A stretch of 64,000 bases of DNA from Gottfriedia solisilvae (GTDB lineage Bacteria > Bacillota > Bacilli > Bacillales > Bacillaceae_G): assembly GCF_002128405.1 (NCBI RefSeq), contig NZ_NETJ01000002.1, forward strand, positions 62,001 through 126,000, in the 5' to 3' direction. The number at the start of each line of letters is the position of its first letter. Position 1 is the first letter of the stretch. Shown here piece by piece: positions 16,750 to 27,269 of the stretch. The position numbers were made by a program, and so were the translations under genes. The notes below the pieces were generated by a model. That model ran no database searches. It worked only from the letters and a program-made list of their open reading frames with translations, and had not been told where the DNA came from.

Positions 16750-19089
16750 ATGAGTATTTATTTAGCTTACGTTTGTATTGTACAACTAATAACAATCGTC
16801 TTTTTTAAAGAATATCATTTACTTGTTTTATTATTTTTAATGATTCCTTTTTCGATTCTTTTATTAAATAGAAAGTGGATCCATATTACCTATTGTTTAG
16901 TAACAGTCCTAGTTACATCTTTAGTTTGTCTATATCAAAACCAAATAATAAAAGCACCGAAACCAAAGCCAGCTAATCTAATTCAAGGTGAAATTCATAC
17001 AACTCCAATCATTGATGGGAATAAAATTTCCTTTACGTTTAAACTGAAAGAACAAAAAGTAATGGTCGTAGCGTATGCGAATAAACAAAGTGACATGTCA
17101 ATTTTTCAAAGAAGGACCATAGACGATTTTTGTAGACTAAAAGGTGAAGCTTCTCAACCAGAGGCCAACACAAACCCATATTTATTTAATTACCAAGAGT
17201 ATTTAATGTATCAAGATATTCAATGGATTCAAACAATTGAACCAAAAAGTTTAAATGATTGTGTACAAGGTAAAATGTCAATTATTCAGAAATTAATAAG
17301 TGGAAGACAGCATGTAACAAGATATGTTGAAAGTAAATTTAATGAAAATATTGAAGGGGTTATCAATGCTCTTCTTTTTGGGGACCGCACAAAGATGAGT
17401 CCGCATGTAGAATCACAATATCAAATAGTAGGAATCGTACATTTGCTTGCAATTAGTGGTTCTCATATTAGTTTGTTAAGTTTAGTAACATATTTTATAC
17501 TCATTAGATTTGGAATTACAAAAGAAAGCAGCCTAATATTAACAATATTGATTATCATCTCCTATGGATTTTTAGCTGGTGCCTCAGCTTCCGTTGTTAG
17601 AGCTGTTATTATTGGCGTATTAGTTTGTATTATTAGATTACTAAAAATAAAGTTAAATTTAATGACACCACTCATTCTTTCATGCATTCTCATGCTTACT
17701 GTAAATCCGAGTTATATTTATGACATTGGATTTCAGTTTTCATTTGTCACGAGTTTTACCATACTACTAACAACGAAACGTATTTTAAGTTATCAATCAT
17801 GGTATGCAAAAGCGTTGTTTACCTCAAGTACAACACAATTATCCTCATTGCCAATCCTCTTAGTGAATTTTCACGAATTTTCTCCTTACAGTATTTTCAT
17901 TAATCTTATTTACATTCCATTTATTACATTTATCATTCTACCGTTATGTATTCTCTGTTTTATTGTGAGTTGCATTTTACCAGGTTTAAGTTGGATTTTC
18001 GAAAGTTTATTAACATTTTTAATTGAGTGCTCAAATAAATTTCTTGATCTTTGTATGCAATTACCATTCGTAAAGTTAGTTTTTATTCATCCGTCGAAGA
18101 CAGTGGTTCTATTATATTTCATTATCATATTTGCAGTTTTTTATTTTATGGAAGAGAAGAATGATCAAATAAAATTTAAGATTAGCCTGTATTGTTTTTT
18201 CCTTCTTATTTGTAGCCATTATTTTTTCCCTAATGTAAATCCAGTAGGGAAAATTGTGTTTATTGATGTCGGTCAAGGAGACTGTACTTTAATAAAACTT
18301 CCTTATAATAAAGGGAATTACATTATTGATACAGGCGGGGTTGTGCAATTTAATCAAGAAAAATGGATGAAACGGAAAAAAGTGTTTTCCACTGGAACCG
18401 ATATTTTACTACCGATTTTAAAGGGAGAAGGTATTAGTAATATAGATAAATTAATTTTTACACATGGTGACTATGATCATATAGGTGGGGCATATGAAGT
18501 TTTGCAATTATTCCCTGTTGAGAATCTGGTAATTGGTGACAAATTGAATTTTGGGAAAGTTGAACAAGAAAGAATAGATTTAGCAATTAAAAAAGGTACA
18601 AACATACAAAAAGTAAGTGAAGGTTTTAGTTGGAAAGTAGAGGATTTTAATTTTCAAGTGCTTTCACCAATCAAAGGATATGTTGGGGAAGAAAATCATG
18701 GTTCAATTGTGATGAAGGCAAAAATTGGAGATATGGTATGGATGTTTACTGGTGATGTAGACGAAAGTGGAGAAAAAAGTATCATTTCTAAATATGAAAA
18801 TGTAAGGTCAGATGTATTGAAAGTGGGACACCACGGGAGTGATACTTCGACTTCGGATGCGTTTGTTAGATCCGTCGCACCAAAGTTTGCAATTATCTCG
18901 GTTGGTGCGAACAATCGTTATGGGCATCCTAAAAAAGAAGTGATTGATCGTTTACAAAAGGAACATATCATTATTTTGCGAACAGACCGTGATGGAGCGA
19001 TATTTTATGAATTTAAAAAAGGACAAGGTACCTTTTCAACGTTTAAGGCATACCGTAAATCAAGAGACAAAAACCCAAAAGAAAAATAA
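16750..19089 (+). CDS. comEC: DNA uptake channel ComEC/Rec2
   Basis: A 779-residue polytopic membrane protein that carries one DNA strand into the cytoplasm. An N-terminal soluble OB-like part (about 80-190) is flanked by helices. The competence domain includes LLFGDRTKMSPHVESQYQIVGIVHLLAISGSHISLL, and a metallo-beta-lactamase domain fills the C-terminus, with DVGQGDCTLI, THGDYDHIGGA, TGDVDESGE and VGHHGSDTS. These metal ligands suggest the nuclease role proposed for the family. Translation is probably coupled to comEA. Confidence 0.96.
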   Translation: MSIYLAYVCIVQLITIVFFKEYHLLVLLFLMIPFSILLLNRKWIHITYCLVTVLVTSLVCLYQNQIIKAPKPKPANLIQGEIHTTPIIDGNKISFTFKLKEQKVMVVAYANKQSDMSIFQRRTIDDFCRLKGEASQPEANTNPYLFNYQEYLMYQDIQWIQTIEPKSLNDCVQGKMSIIQKLISGRQHVTRYVESKFNENIEGVINALLFGDRTKMSPHVESQYQIVGIVHLLAISGSHISLLSLVTYFILIRFGITKESSLILTILIIISYGFLAGASASVVRAVIIGVLVCIIRLLKIKLNLMTPLILSCILMLTVNPSYIYDIGFQFSFVTSFTILLTTKRILSYQSWYAKALFTSSTTQLSSLPILLVNFHEFSPYSIFINLIYIPFITFIILPLCILCFIVSCILPGLSWIFESLLTFLIECSNKFLDLCMQLPFVKLVFIHPSKTVVLLYFIIIFAVFYFMEEKNDQIKFKISLYCFFLLICSHYFFPNVNPVGKIVFIDVGQGDCTLIKLPYNKGNYIIDTGGVVQFNQEKWMKRKKVFSTGTDILLPILKGEGISNIDKLIFTHGDYDHIGGAYEVLQLFPVENLVIGDKLNFGKVEQERIDLAIKKGTNIQKVSEGFSWKVEDFNFQVLSPIKGYVGEENHGSIVMKAKIGDMVWMFTGDVDESGEKSIISKYENVRSDVLKVGHHGSDTSTSDAFVRSVAPKFAIISVGANNRYGHPKKEVIDRLQKEHIIILRTDRDGAIFYEFKKGQGTFSTFKAYRKSRDKNPKEK

Positions 19090-19090
19090 A

Positions 19091-19113
19091 AAAGACTGCT
19101 AAAAGCAGTCCCA
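19091..19113. terminator. Hairpin terminator between comEC and yqzM
   Basis: GACTGCT and AGCAGTC form a short stem with an A tract on the 5' side, so it would act best for the minus-strand yqzM. Confidence 0.6.
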
Positions 19114-19130
19114 TCATTTGTTTCTATGTA

Positions 19131-19265
19131 TTATCGAGCAACGAATTCTACGATTGTTGCAATGATAAATAGAGTAGCGAAGAAACCAAATGAAACAGCA
19201 AAACCAACGCCTGAATCAACTGCATCATTACGTTTGCTTTGTACGTTTTTTTCAAATGTATTCAC
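19131..19265 (-). CDS. yqzM: YqzM family small membrane protein
   Basis: A 44-residue protein from GTG 19265, opening MNTFEKNVQSKRNDAVDSG and ending in a single hydrophobic helix (about 20-42). It matches the YqzM family found between comEC and holA in Bacillus. A strong AGGAGGGG site lies 6 bases before the GTG. The function is unknown. Confidence 0.9.
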   Translation of the reverse strand: MNTFEKNVQSKRNDAVDSGVGFAVSFGFFATLFIIATIVEFVAR

Positions 19266-19475
19266 AATAACCCCTCCTAATTCACAATTTTAGTATAAAT
19301 CAATATAACTAAAAAATCCATAGTATGTTTGTTTTAGTTATACCGTTTTAAATGAAGAGACCGGGTCTTTATTTAAAACGTTAATATAAATTAGAGATTA
19401 GTATTTACTAATCTCTTCCTTCTAATGTAGGACATGTTATACTATACTAAGAAAATTAGTGTAGGAGAGCAAAAC

Positions 19476-20480
19476 ATGATTACTGATTTACATAAAAAAT
19501 TGAAAAAAAGTGTATCGCCGATTTATTTGTTGGTAGGTACTGAAGATTTTTTGCTTCAAGAAGCTGAAAACACAATCGTGAAAGCAGCTTTACAAGGAGA
19601 AATTGATGACTTCAACTTTCAAACATATGATTTAAAGGAAGTTTTTTTAGGAGACGCACTTGAAGATGCTCAAACTCCATCTTTTTTTGGAGGACATAAA
19701 GTAATAATAATCAAGTCATGTACGTTTTTAACTGCTCAAAAAGAAAAAAATGTACAAGATGTAGAGCCTCTTTTTGATTATATAGAAAATCCATCACCAT
19801 TTACTACGGTGGTATTTGTCGCACCATATGAAAAATTAGATGAAAGAAAAAAAGTTACGAAAGCATTAAAAAAGCTGGTAGAACTAGTAGAATGTCATCC
19901 TGTAGAAGTGAATAATTTAGATAGCTGGATTAAAGATCAATTTACTGGAAACGTTATAATCACGAATGATGGTGTTGAATCGTTAAAACTTTTAGTGGGT
20001 AATAATTTATCTATTTTAAAATTAGAATGTGAAAAGTTACAATTATTTATCGGAGACGAAGGCGAAGTAAATGCTGAACTAGTTGAATTAATGGTTGCTA
20101 AAACAATAGAACAAAATATCTTTTCGTTAATTGAAAAAATAGCAGCAAGACAAACAACAGAAGCACTAAAAATTTTACATGAGCTTTTGTATGTTGGAGA
20201 AGAACCAATTAAAGTCGTTGCATTATTGGCTAGTCAAATTAGATTACTTTATGAAATTAAACAATTATCAGGTAATGGATATTCTAATAATCAAATTGCC
20301 TCTTCTGTTGGCGTATCACCAGGAAGAGTTTTTTATGGTCAAAAACAATCGAATTTATTTCAAGCAAATGAATTAAAAGAAGCAATTAAATTAATTGCAA
20401 AAGCAGATTATAATATGAAAACAGGACAAGGGGATAAAGTTCTGATATTAGAAATGCTAATTTTACAAATGAATAAATAA
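19476..20480 (+). CDS. holA: DNA polymerase III subunit delta
   Basis: A 334-residue clamp-loader delta subunit (YqeN) that opens the sliding clamp. PIYLLVGTEDFLLQEA at the N-terminus and the later LKLECEKLQLF, LIEKIAARQ and LASQIRLLYEIK helices are characteristic. ATG 19476 is chosen, with AGGAGAG 7 bases upstream, over an in-frame start at 19434 that lacks a site. It ends at a terminator facing rpsT. Confidence 0.94.
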   Translation: MITDLHKKLKKSVSPIYLLVGTEDFLLQEAENTIVKAALQGEIDDFNFQTYDLKEVFLGDALEDAQTPSFFGGHKVIIIKSCTFLTAQKEKNVQDVEPLFDYIENPSPFTTVVFVAPYEKLDERKKVTKALKKLVELVECHPVEVNNLDSWIKDQFTGNVIITNDGVESLKLLVGNNLSILKLECEKLQLFIGDEGEVNAELVELMVAKTIEQNIFSLIEKIAARQTTEALKILHELLYVGEEPIKVVALLASQIRLLYEIKQLSGNGYSNNQIASSVGVSPGRVFYGQKQSNLFQANELKEAIKLIAKADYNMKTGQGDKVLILEMLILQMNK

Positions 20481-20488
20481 AAACGAAA

Positions 20489-20516
20489 AAATGGTGTCTC
20501 ATATGAGACACCATTT
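20489..20516. terminator. Bidirectional terminator between holA and rpsT
   Basis: ATGGTGTCTCAT pairs perfectly with ATGAGACACCAT; an A tract lies left of it and TTTAATT right. Confidence 0.8.
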
Positions 20517-20522
20517 AATTCA

Positions 20523-20789
20523 TTACGCGTTCATAGCGTTAACTTTTTTAGCTAAACGAGATTTTTGACGTGAAGCAGCGTTTTTATGGATTAGATTGCT
20601 GTTAACAGCTTTGTCTAATTTTTTAGAAGCAGATAAGAAAGCTTCTTTCGCTTTTTCAGTTTCGTTATTAGTAACTAAAGCTTCAACAGTCTTCACTGCA
20701 GTACGCATTTCTGATTTTAGAGATGCGTTGTGAGCACGATGAGCCTCAGCTGTTTTTACACGCTTAATCGCTGATTTAATATTTGGCAT
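20523..20789 (-). CDS. rpsT: 30S ribosomal protein bS20
   Basis: An 88-residue basic protein reading [26 protein letters not shown] at the start and ending [11 protein letters not shown], typical of bS20, which binds 16S rRNA. GGGAGGTGAAAGG precedes ATG 20789. Longer in-frame starts up to 20879 would read through the promoter and leader and are rejected. Confidence 0.98.
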   Translation of the reverse strand: MPNIKSAIKRVKTAEAHRAHNASLKSEMRTAVKTVEALVTNNETEKAKEAFLSASKKLDKAVNSNLIHKNAASRQKSRLAKKVNAMNA

Positions 20790-21007
20790 ACCTTTCACCT
20801 CCCGAATGCAGTCGAGAAATTTGCCCTCGATTACAAATAGAACAAAACTTATTTTATCAAAACAAGTACCATTTTGCAATAGAATTCATAAAGCTATTTT
20901 CGCCTTTTCAAAAGAAAAATAAACAATTCGTTTAGAATTGGTAACATCTAGCTAAACTAACTAAGAAGTGACTAGTTAAATTAGATGTAATAATGGAGGC
21001 TAAAGAC

Positions 21008-22108
21008 ATGAGTGAGTTAGATTTAAGTCAATATAGCGTTCGAACAGATTTAGCAGTAGAAGCAAAAGAAATGCTAGAAGAACGTGAGCAAACAAAGGAA
21101 GAAATTACTGGTGTCATTCTGAAAGAACGAGAAGTTGACGGCGTCAGTATCTCGCATGTACATATAAATGAATCCGCAACTGAAAGAATTGGAAAAAAAC
21201 CAGGTAATTATTTAACGTTACAAGTCCAAGGAATTCGAGAACAAGATACTGATCTTCAAGAGAAGGTAGAAAAAGTCTTTGCAAATGAGTTTGCTGCTTT
21301 TTTAAAAAATTTAGGAATTACTGAAGATCAGACATGTTTAGTAGTAGGTTTAGGGAACTGGAATGTAACACCAGATGCTTTAGGGCCTATGGTAGTAGAA
21401 AACTTAGTTGTCACAAAACATCTTTTTGAACTACAACCAGAAAGTGTACAGGAAGGTTATCGACCTGTATGTGCACTATCACCTGGTGTAATGGGAATAA
21501 CAGGTATTGAAACGAGTGATATTATTGCCGGTGTAATTGATAAAGTAAAACCGGATTTTGTCATAGCAATAGATGCACTTGCAGCAAGATCTATTGAAAG
21601 AGTAAATACTACCATTCAAATAACTGACAATGGCATTCATCCGGGTTCAGGTATTGGAAATAAACGTAAAGAATTAAGTAAAGATACTTTAGGAATTCCT
21701 GTAATAGCAATAGGTGTACCAACAGTTGTTGATGCTGTAGCCATCACAAGTGACACGATTGACTTTATATTAAAACACTTCGGACGTGAAATGAAAGAAG
21801 GAGACAAGCCTGCTAGAGCATTAATTCCTGCTGGTTTGACGTTTGGTGAAAAGAAAAAATACACTGAGGAAGATCTTCCTGGTGAAAAAGAGCGTATGGC
21901 GTTTATGGGGATAGTAGGAACGCTGGAAGATGAAGAAAAGCGTAAATTAATTCATGAAGTTTTATCTCCACTTGGTCATAATTTAATGGTTACACCAAAA
22001 GAAGTGGATACTTTCATTGAAGACATGGCAAATATCATTGCTGGCGGAATGAATGCTGCATTACATTCTAAAATAAACCAAGATAATATTGGTTCATATA
22101 CACATTAA
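21008..22108 (+). CDS. gpr: Germination protease GPR
   Basis: A 366-residue A25 family protease that degrades small acid-soluble spore proteins at germination. The N-terminus [15 protein letters not shown] contains the SASP-like site where the zymogen loses its propeptide. [16 protein letters not shown] and [18 protein letters not shown] belong to the catalytic core. ATG 21008 follows GGAGG by 8 bases; the ATG at 20993 overlaps that site. It is followed directly by yqxA, without the spoIIP gene found here in B. subtilis. Confidence 0.96.
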   Translation: MSELDLSQYSVRTDLAVEAKEMLEEREQTKEEITGVILKEREVDGVSISHVHINESATERIGKKPGNYLTLQVQGIREQDTDLQEKVEKVFANEFAAFLKNLGITEDQTCLVVGLGNWNVTPDALGPMVVENLVVTKHLFELQPESVQEGYRPVCALSPGVMGITGIETSDIIAGVIDKVKPDFVIAIDALAARSIERVNTTIQITDNGIHPGSGIGNKRKELSKDTLGIPVIAIGVPTVVDAVAITSDTIDFILKHFGREMKEGDKPARALIPAGLTFGEKKKYTEEDLPGEKERMAFMGIVGTLEDEEKRKLIHEVLSPLGHNLMVTPKEVDTFIEDMANIIAGGMNAALHSKINQDNIGSYTH

Positions 22109-22129
22109 TTTTAAAGTGAGGAGAAACCT

Positions 22130-22480
22130 GTGAAATATTTGTTTCGGTATTTTACATTAATCACTTTGTCTACAATCATCATTTTTACTTGTATGCAGGT
22201 AGCCAAAAATGGAATAGGTAAAGTTACGTCTACTGATTATTATCATGTAGATGATGTCGTAACGTTATCTAAACAGGATGGTAAGGCTGGAGCAGTTGTA
22301 TTTGGCAAGGATTATACTGACAAAGGGTTAGCTGTAAGAGAAGAGCATCTAGAAAGACTAGGCGCGTTTAATTATTTTACGGTAGTTGGAAAAGGGATTT
22401 CTAATTTTGTTTCATATATTACGGAAAAAGGAATGAAGATTTTTGAAAAAATTCCTACTTTAATTGATGAGTTAAGATAG
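22130..22480 (+). CDS. yqxA: YqxA family protein (DUF3679)
   Basis: A 116-residue protein with one N-terminal membrane helix (about 4-22) and an extracytoplasmic remainder. Position between gpr and lepA and the length match YqxA of Bacillus. The function is unknown. GAGGAG precedes GTG 22130. It probably shares the forespore transcript with gpr. Confidence 0.82.
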   Translation: MKYLFRYFTLITLSTIIIFTCMQVAKNGIGKVTSTDYYHVDDVVTLSKQDGKAGAVVFGKDYTDKGLAVREEHLERLGAFNYFTVVGKGISNFVSYITEKGMKIFEKIPTLIDELR

Positions 22481-22589
22481 TCCTTCTAAACTTCATTCGA
22501 CATATACTGCTAATAGAGATTGAATAATGGCCTCGTTTTTTGATATAATCAAAACTATCTATGCTGTCGAGAAATTTAGGAGTGATGAA

Positions 22590-24410
22590 ATGAATAAAGA
22601 GTCAAGATCAGAAAGACAAAAGAGAATAAGAAACTTTTCAATCATCGCACACATTGACCATGGAAAATCTACTTTAGCAGACAGGATTCTTGAGAAGACA
22701 AATGCATTAACTCAGCGTGAGATGAAATCACAGCTGTTAGACTCAATGGATTTAGAACGTGAACGTGGGATTACCATTAAATTAAATGCTGTGCAATTAC
22801 AATATAAAGCGAAAAACGGTGAAGAATATATTCTTCATTTAATTGATACGCCAGGGCATGTCGACTTTACGTACGAAGTTTCACGAAGCTTAGCAGCTTG
22901 TGAAGGAGCAATCCTAGTTGTAGATGCTGCACAAGGTATCGAAGCTCAAACATTGGCAAACGTATATTTAGCATTAGATAATGATTTAGAAATTCTACCG
23001 GTTATAAATAAAATTGACTTGCCTAGTGCTGACCCTGAACGAGTACGTCAAGAAGTTGAAGAAGTAATTGGGTTAGATGCTTCAGAAGCAGTATTAGCTT
23101 CTGCAAAAGCTGGAATCGGAATCGAAGAAATTCTTGAGCAAGTTGTTGCAAAAGTACCAGCACCTACTGGTGACCCAGATGCGCCATTAAAAGCACTAAT
23201 TTTTGATTCATTATTCGATCCTTATCGTGGAGTTGTAGCTTATATCCGTATCATAGAAGGAACTGTTAAGGTTGGTCAAAAAATTAAGATGATGGCAACT
23301 GGAAAAGAGTTTGAAGTTGTTGAAGCTGGTGTATTCACACCACGTACAACTCAAAGAGAAGAATTAACAGTTGGTGACGTAGGTTTCCTTACTGCATCAA
23401 TTAAAAACGTTGGTGATACTCGTGTAGGTGATACGATTACGCTAGCAAATAACCCAGCAACAGAGCCTCTTGCAGGTTATCGTAAAATGAACCCGATGGT
23501 ATTCTGTGGATTATATCCAATTGATACTTCTAAATACAATGACTTACGTGATGCTTTAGAAAAACTTCAATTAAATGACGCAGCTCTTCAATTTGAAGCA
23601 GAAACATCTCAAGCTTTAGGTTTTGGTTTCCGTTGTGGATTCTTAGGCTTATTACACATGGAAATCATCCAAGAGCGTATTGAACGTGAATTTAAAATCG
23701 ACTTAATTACAACAGCGCCAAGCGTTATTTATAACGTTTACACAACAAAAGGGGATGTAATTACAGTTGATAACCCAGCACACATGCCAGATCCTCAATC
23801 GATTGAACGTGTTGAAGAACCTTACGTAAAAGCTAAAATCATGGTTCCAAACGATTATGTTGGAGCAATCATGGAGCTTTGCCAAAAGAAACGTGGTAAC
23901 TTTATCGATATGCAGTATTTAGATGCAAATCGTGTTTCAATAACGTATGAAATTCCTCTTTCAGAAATTGTTTATGATTTCTTTGACCAATTAAAATCAA
24001 GTACAAAAGGATATGCGTCATTTGACTATGAATTAATTGGATATAAAGCGTCTAAACTTGTGAAGATGGATATTTTATTAAATGGAGAGCAAGTGGATGC
24101 ATTATCATTCATCGTGCATAGAGATTCTGCATATGACCGTGGTAAAATTATTGTTGAAAAGCTGAAGGAACTGATTCCAAGACAACAATTCGAAGTACCA
24201 GTTCAAGCAGCAATTGGACAAAAAATCGTTGCTCGTTCAACAATTAAATCAATGGGTAAAAACGTATTAGCGAAATGTTACGGTGGGGATATCTCTCGTA
24301 AACGTAAGCTATTAGATAAGCAAAAAGAAGGTAAAAAACGTATGAAAGCTGTAGGTTCTGTTGAAGTACCTCAAGAAGCATTCATGGCTGTTTTACGTAT
24401 GGACGACTAA
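22590..24410 (+). CDS. lepA: Elongation factor 4 (ribosome back-translocase LepA)
   Basis: A 606-residue translational GTPase. G1 [12 protein letters not shown]3 DTPGHVDF and G4 NKIDLP are intact, followed by EF-G-like domains and the LepA-specific C-terminus ending [20 protein letters not shown] 22590 follows TTAGGAGTG; the in-frame ATG at 22527 has no ribosome site and would add a segment absent from the family. Confidence 0.97.
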   Translation: MNKESRSERQKRIRNFSIIAHIDHGKSTLADRILEKTNALTQREMKSQLLDSMDLERERGITIKLNAVQLQYKAKNGEEYILHLIDTPGHVDFTYEVSRSLAACEGAILVVDAAQGIEAQTLANVYLALDNDLEILPVINKIDLPSADPERVRQEVEEVIGLDASEAVLASAKAGIGIEEILEQVVAKVPAPTGDPDAPLKALIFDSLFDPYRGVVAYIRIIEGTVKVGQKIKMMATGKEFEVVEAGVFTPRTTQREELTVGDVGFLTASIKNVGDTRVGDTITLANNPATEPLAGYRKMNPMVFCGLYPIDTSKYNDLRDALEKLQLNDAALQFEAETSQALGFGFRCGFLGLLHMEIIQERIEREFKIDLITTAPSVIYNVYTTKGDVITVDNPAHMPDPQSIERVEEPYVKAKIMVPNDYVGAIMELCQKKRGNFIDMQYLDANRVSITYEIPLSEIVYDFFDQLKSSTKGYASFDYELIGYKASKLVKMDILLNGEQVDALSFIVHRDSAYDRGKIIVEKLKELIPRQQFEVPVQAAIGQKIVARSTIKSMGKNVLAKCYGGDISRKRKLLDKQKEGKKRMKAVGSVEVPQEAFMAVLRMDD

Positions 24411-24429
24411 AATTAGATTGTAAATAATT

Positions 24430-24465
24430 GAACCTGCCCCTAATTCTAGGGTGCAGGTTTATTTT
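24430..24465 (+). terminator. Terminator after lepA
   Basis: AACCTGCCCCTA pairs with TAGGGTGCAGGTT and is followed by TATTTTATT. Confidence 0.75.
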
Positions 24466-24639
24466 ATTGAAGCGACGAACAAGATTTTATATTTTATGAG
24501 TATATATATTTATAAAATTTTGGCTAAAATATAGGTATATTTCATTCTTTCTTTTAGGTTATTTAGTTAAGGTCCAGCCTTCTTTTTAATAGACAAAAAC
24601 AGAATGAAGATATACAATTCAAAAGAAATTAAAACACAA

Positions 24640-24682
24640 AAGTCCCTGACTCGAAACCTAGAAGGTATTTGATCAGGGGCTT
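24640..24682 (+). terminator. Second hairpin just upstream of hemW
   Basis: AAAAGTCCCTGA pairs with TCAGGGGCTTTT; the loop holds a smaller ACCT/AGGT stem. It ends 23 bases before the hemW ribosome site. It may be the terminator of a lost unit or an attenuator in the hemW leader. The rest of 24466-24640 shows no gene. Confidence 0.5.
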
Positions 24683-24710
24683 TTCGCTACATAGAAAAGA
24701 GGAGAAACAA

Positions 24711-25847
24711 ATGGTATCTTCCGTTTATATTCATATACCGTTTTGCCAGCAAATTTGTTATTACTGTGACTTTAATAAATTCATGATGGATCGACAGCCA
24801 GTTGATCAGTACTTAGATTATCTAGAAAAAGAAATAGTAGAAAGTATAAAGAGAACGCCGATTACAAATTTAAAAACAGTTTTTGTAGGTGGGGGTACGC
24901 CAACTGCATTAGACCTAGAACAAACTCAAAAATTAATAGATATGATTAATCGTCATATCATTAAAGGTCAAGCAGGGGTTGAAATGACATTTGAAAGTAA
25001 TCCGAATGAAATTTCAAAAGAAAAGCTTCAAATCCTAAAAGACGGTGGAGTTAATCGTATAAGTTTTGGAGCGCAAACATTTGATGAGGGGTTACTGAAG
25101 AAAATAGGACGAACTCATTCCCCAAATGAAATAGAAGAAGCAATCCAGACAGCTAAAGAAGTTGGTATTGATAATATAAATCTTGATTTGATGTATGCAC
25201 TTCCAGGCCAAACGATGGAACAATTTGTAGACTCATTAGACAAAGCGATGGAGCTACCGATTCAACATATTTCCGCTTACTCATTAATTATTGAACCAAA
25301 AACGGTTTTTTACATAGAAATGAATAGGGGGAAACTAAAGCCTGCCCCAGAAGAAGATGAAGCAGCTATGTATGATTTCTTAATGAAGTATTTAAACGAA
25401 AAGGGATTTCATCAATATGAAATAAGCAATTTTGAGAAAAATGGATTAGAGAGTAAGCATAATCTTGTTTACTGGAATAATGATGAGTATTTTGGATTTG
25501 GTGCAGGGGCACATGGTTATGTCAACGGAGTACGTTATTCGAACGCGGGACCATTGAAGAAATATTTCCAACTAATCGATGAAAAAGGTGTTCCATTCAT
25601 CCACGAGCATACCGTGACCAAACAAGAAAAAATGGAAGAAGAAATGTTTCTAGGGCTTAGAAAAATGAAAGGTGTTTCCGAAGTAGAATTTTCTACGAAA
25701 TATGGAGCGACCTTTAATGAAATCTTTCCGAATGTAATTGAAAAGTTAAGTAAAGATGGACTAGTTGAATATAAAGATGATTACTTACGATTAACGCATA
25801 AAGGCAAATTATTAGGCAATGAGGTATTTCAAGAGTTTCTATTATAA
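24711..25847 (+). CDS. hemW: Heme chaperone HemW (radical SAM)
   Basis: A 378-residue radical-SAM protein. The cluster motif is C12-x3-C16-x2-C19 in IHIPFCQQICYYCDF. The residue two after the last cysteine is Phe, as in HemW, rather than Cys as in the true coproporphyrinogen dehydrogenase HemN. VGGGTPTAL and ESNPNEI follow. HemW binds heme and delivers it to membrane targets. GAGGAGAAAC precedes ATG 24711. It lies between lepA and hrcA, as in other Bacilli. Confidence 0.93.
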   Translation: MVSSVYIHIPFCQQICYYCDFNKFMMDRQPVDQYLDYLEKEIVESIKRTPITNLKTVFVGGGTPTALDLEQTQKLIDMINRHIIKGQAGVEMTFESNPNEISKEKLQILKDGGVNRISFGAQTFDEGLLKKIGRTHSPNEIEEAIQTAKEVGIDNINLDLMYALPGQTMEQFVDSLDKAMELPIQHISAYSLIIEPKTVFYIEMNRGKLKPAPEEDEAAMYDFLMKYLNEKGFHQYEISNFEKNGLESKHNLVYWNNDEYFGFGAGAHGYVNGVRYSNAGPLKKYFQLIDEKGVPFIHEHTVTKQEKMEEEMFLGLRKMKGVSEVEFSTKYGATFNEIFPNVIEKLSKDGLVEYKDDYLRLTHKGKLLGNEVFQEFLL

Positions 25848-25927
25848 TGTTTAAGAGACTATCTCAGAACTGAACTAGCGTTTGGCTGTTTTTTTAAAGA
25901 TTGTTGTTTTAAACAGATTTTAAAGAT

Positions 25928-26058
25928 GTTGATTGGAGCGGAAGGTGCGAGACTCCTGTGGGAGTAGCGGGACAGGCGAGATCCCACAGGCGCGAATGCA
26001 CCGAGGAGGCTCACCGCACGCCCCACGGAAAGCGAGCATCCTGGAGCGGAAATCAACT
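25928..26058 (+). repeat. Bacillaceae GC-rich intergenic repeat, long copy
   Basis: This block is far richer in G+C than its surroundings. It opens GTTGATTGGAGCGGAAGG and closes CCTGGAGCGGAAATCAAC, so its ends form an inverted GTTGATT/AATCAAC pair and share a direct GGAGCGGAA. The interior contains GAGACTCCTGTGGGAG and ACCGAGGAGGCTCACCGC. I recognise it as a repeat scattered between genes in many Bacillaceae, often miscalled as a small ORF. A shortened relative lies at 61985-62085. Confidence 0.85.
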
Positions 26059-26142
26059 AACTTCTTTATCAAAAAGCAATATCAAGCAGCTTTTCTTTTT
26101 TAATTGACATTATAAAAAGGATTTGTTAAGTTAATAATATAT

Positions 26143-26169
26143 TTAGCACTCACTTGATAAGAGTGCTAA
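26143..26169 (+). promoter_or_regulatory. CIRCE operator (HrcA binding site)
   Basis: TTAGCACTC-N9-GAGTGCTAA is a perfect CIRCE element. It lies 15 bp before the hrcA start and about 35 bp after a TTGACA (26104-26109) that may be the -35 box of the SigA promoter. HrcA bound here represses the heat-shock operon. Confidence 0.97.
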
Positions 26170-26183
26170 TAGAGGTGATAAAC

Positions 26184-27212
26184 ATGTTGACTGAAAGACA
26201 ATTGTTGATTCTTCAAATTATTGTCGATGACTTTATTCGAATGGCACAGCCTGTTGGTTCAAGGAGTCTTTCTAAAAAAGAAGGTATTTCATTTAGCTCG
26301 GCAACGATCAGAAATGAAATGGCGGATTTAGAGGATCTTGGGTATATTGAAAAACCACATAGTTCTGCAGGTCGAATCCCTTCTGAAAAAGGGTATCGTT
26401 TTTATGTTGACCATCTTTTATCACCACAGCTTGTTAATGAAGATGATGCTCGTTCTGTAAAAAGTGTTTTTGCTGAGCGCATTTTTGAAATTGAAAAGCT
26501 TGTGAAAAACTCTGCTGACATATTATCTGATTTAACAAATTATACGACTATTGCACTTGGTCCAAAGGTTTCTGAAAATAGGTTAAAAAGTATTCAGTTG
26601 ATTCCAATCGGAACAAATCAGGCAGTATCGATTATTGTGACAGATACTGGTATTGTAAAAAATCGTACTGTTACGATTCCACCAGGAGTGTCAATGAGTG
26701 ATATTGAAAAAATGGTAAATATATTAAATGAGCGTTTAATAAATGTACCAATTCATCAATTAAATGACAAACTCTATAAAGAAGTTGCGATGATCTTACG
26801 TTCACATGTTTCTAATTATGAGAGCGTGCTAAAGATGGTTTCGAATACAATTGATGTACCAATTGAACAAAAACTGTTTTTGAGTGGTAAAACGAATATT
26901 TTAGCTCAGCCTGAATTTCATGATGTAGAAACGATGAGAGTATTGTTAAACATGATTGAAAAAAAGGATGAATTAAAGAGTATTCTTCCAATTGAACAGT
27001 TAGGGCTAAGTGTCAAAATTGGTAAAGAAAACGAAAAGTCTGGTTTAGAAAACGTTAGTATTATCAGTGCGACTTATTCTTTAGGTGAAAATCAAATCGG
27101 TACATTTGCTGTGCTAGGACCTACTCGAATGGAATATTCTCGTGTGATTTCACTAATGCATTTAATAACAGGACAATTAAACTTATTATTTTCATCTAAG
27201 GATGTTGAATAA
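26184..27212 (+). CDS. hrcA: Heat-inducible transcription repressor HrcA
   Basis: A 342-residue repressor. The winged helix at the N-terminus ([16 protein letters not shown], then [41 protein letters not shown]) binds CIRCE; the GAF-like C-terminal domain senses GroEL availability. AGAGGTG lies 7 bases before ATG 26184, inside the region immediately after CIRCE, giving autoregulation. It is the first gene of hrcA-grpE-dnaK. Confidence 0.97.
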   Translation: MLTERQLLILQIIVDDFIRMAQPVGSRSLSKKEGISFSSATIRNEMADLEDLGYIEKPHSSAGRIPSEKGYRFYVDHLLSPQLVNEDDARSVKSVFAERIFEIEKLVKNSADILSDLTNYTTIALGPKVSENRLKSIQLIPIGTNQAVSIIVTDTGIVKNRTVTIPPGVSMSDIEKMVNILNERLINVPIHQLNDKLYKEVAMILRSHVSNYESVLKMVSNTIDVPIEQKLFLSGKTNILAQPEFHDVETMRVLLNMIEKKDELKSILPIEQLGLSVKIGKENEKSGLENVSIISATYSLGENQIGTFAVLGPTRMEYSRVISLMHLITGQLNLLFSSKDVE

Positions 27213-27269
27213 ATCCATTGTGAATAGAAACAATGGATTACATATAAAAAAATAGGAGGTGAAGGTGAC

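Noticed and set aside
25859-26056. 65-codon minus-strand ORF in the hemW-hrcA gap
   Set aside because: It lies inside the GC-rich intergenic repeat, has no ribosome site and is the kind of spurious ORF this repeat produces.
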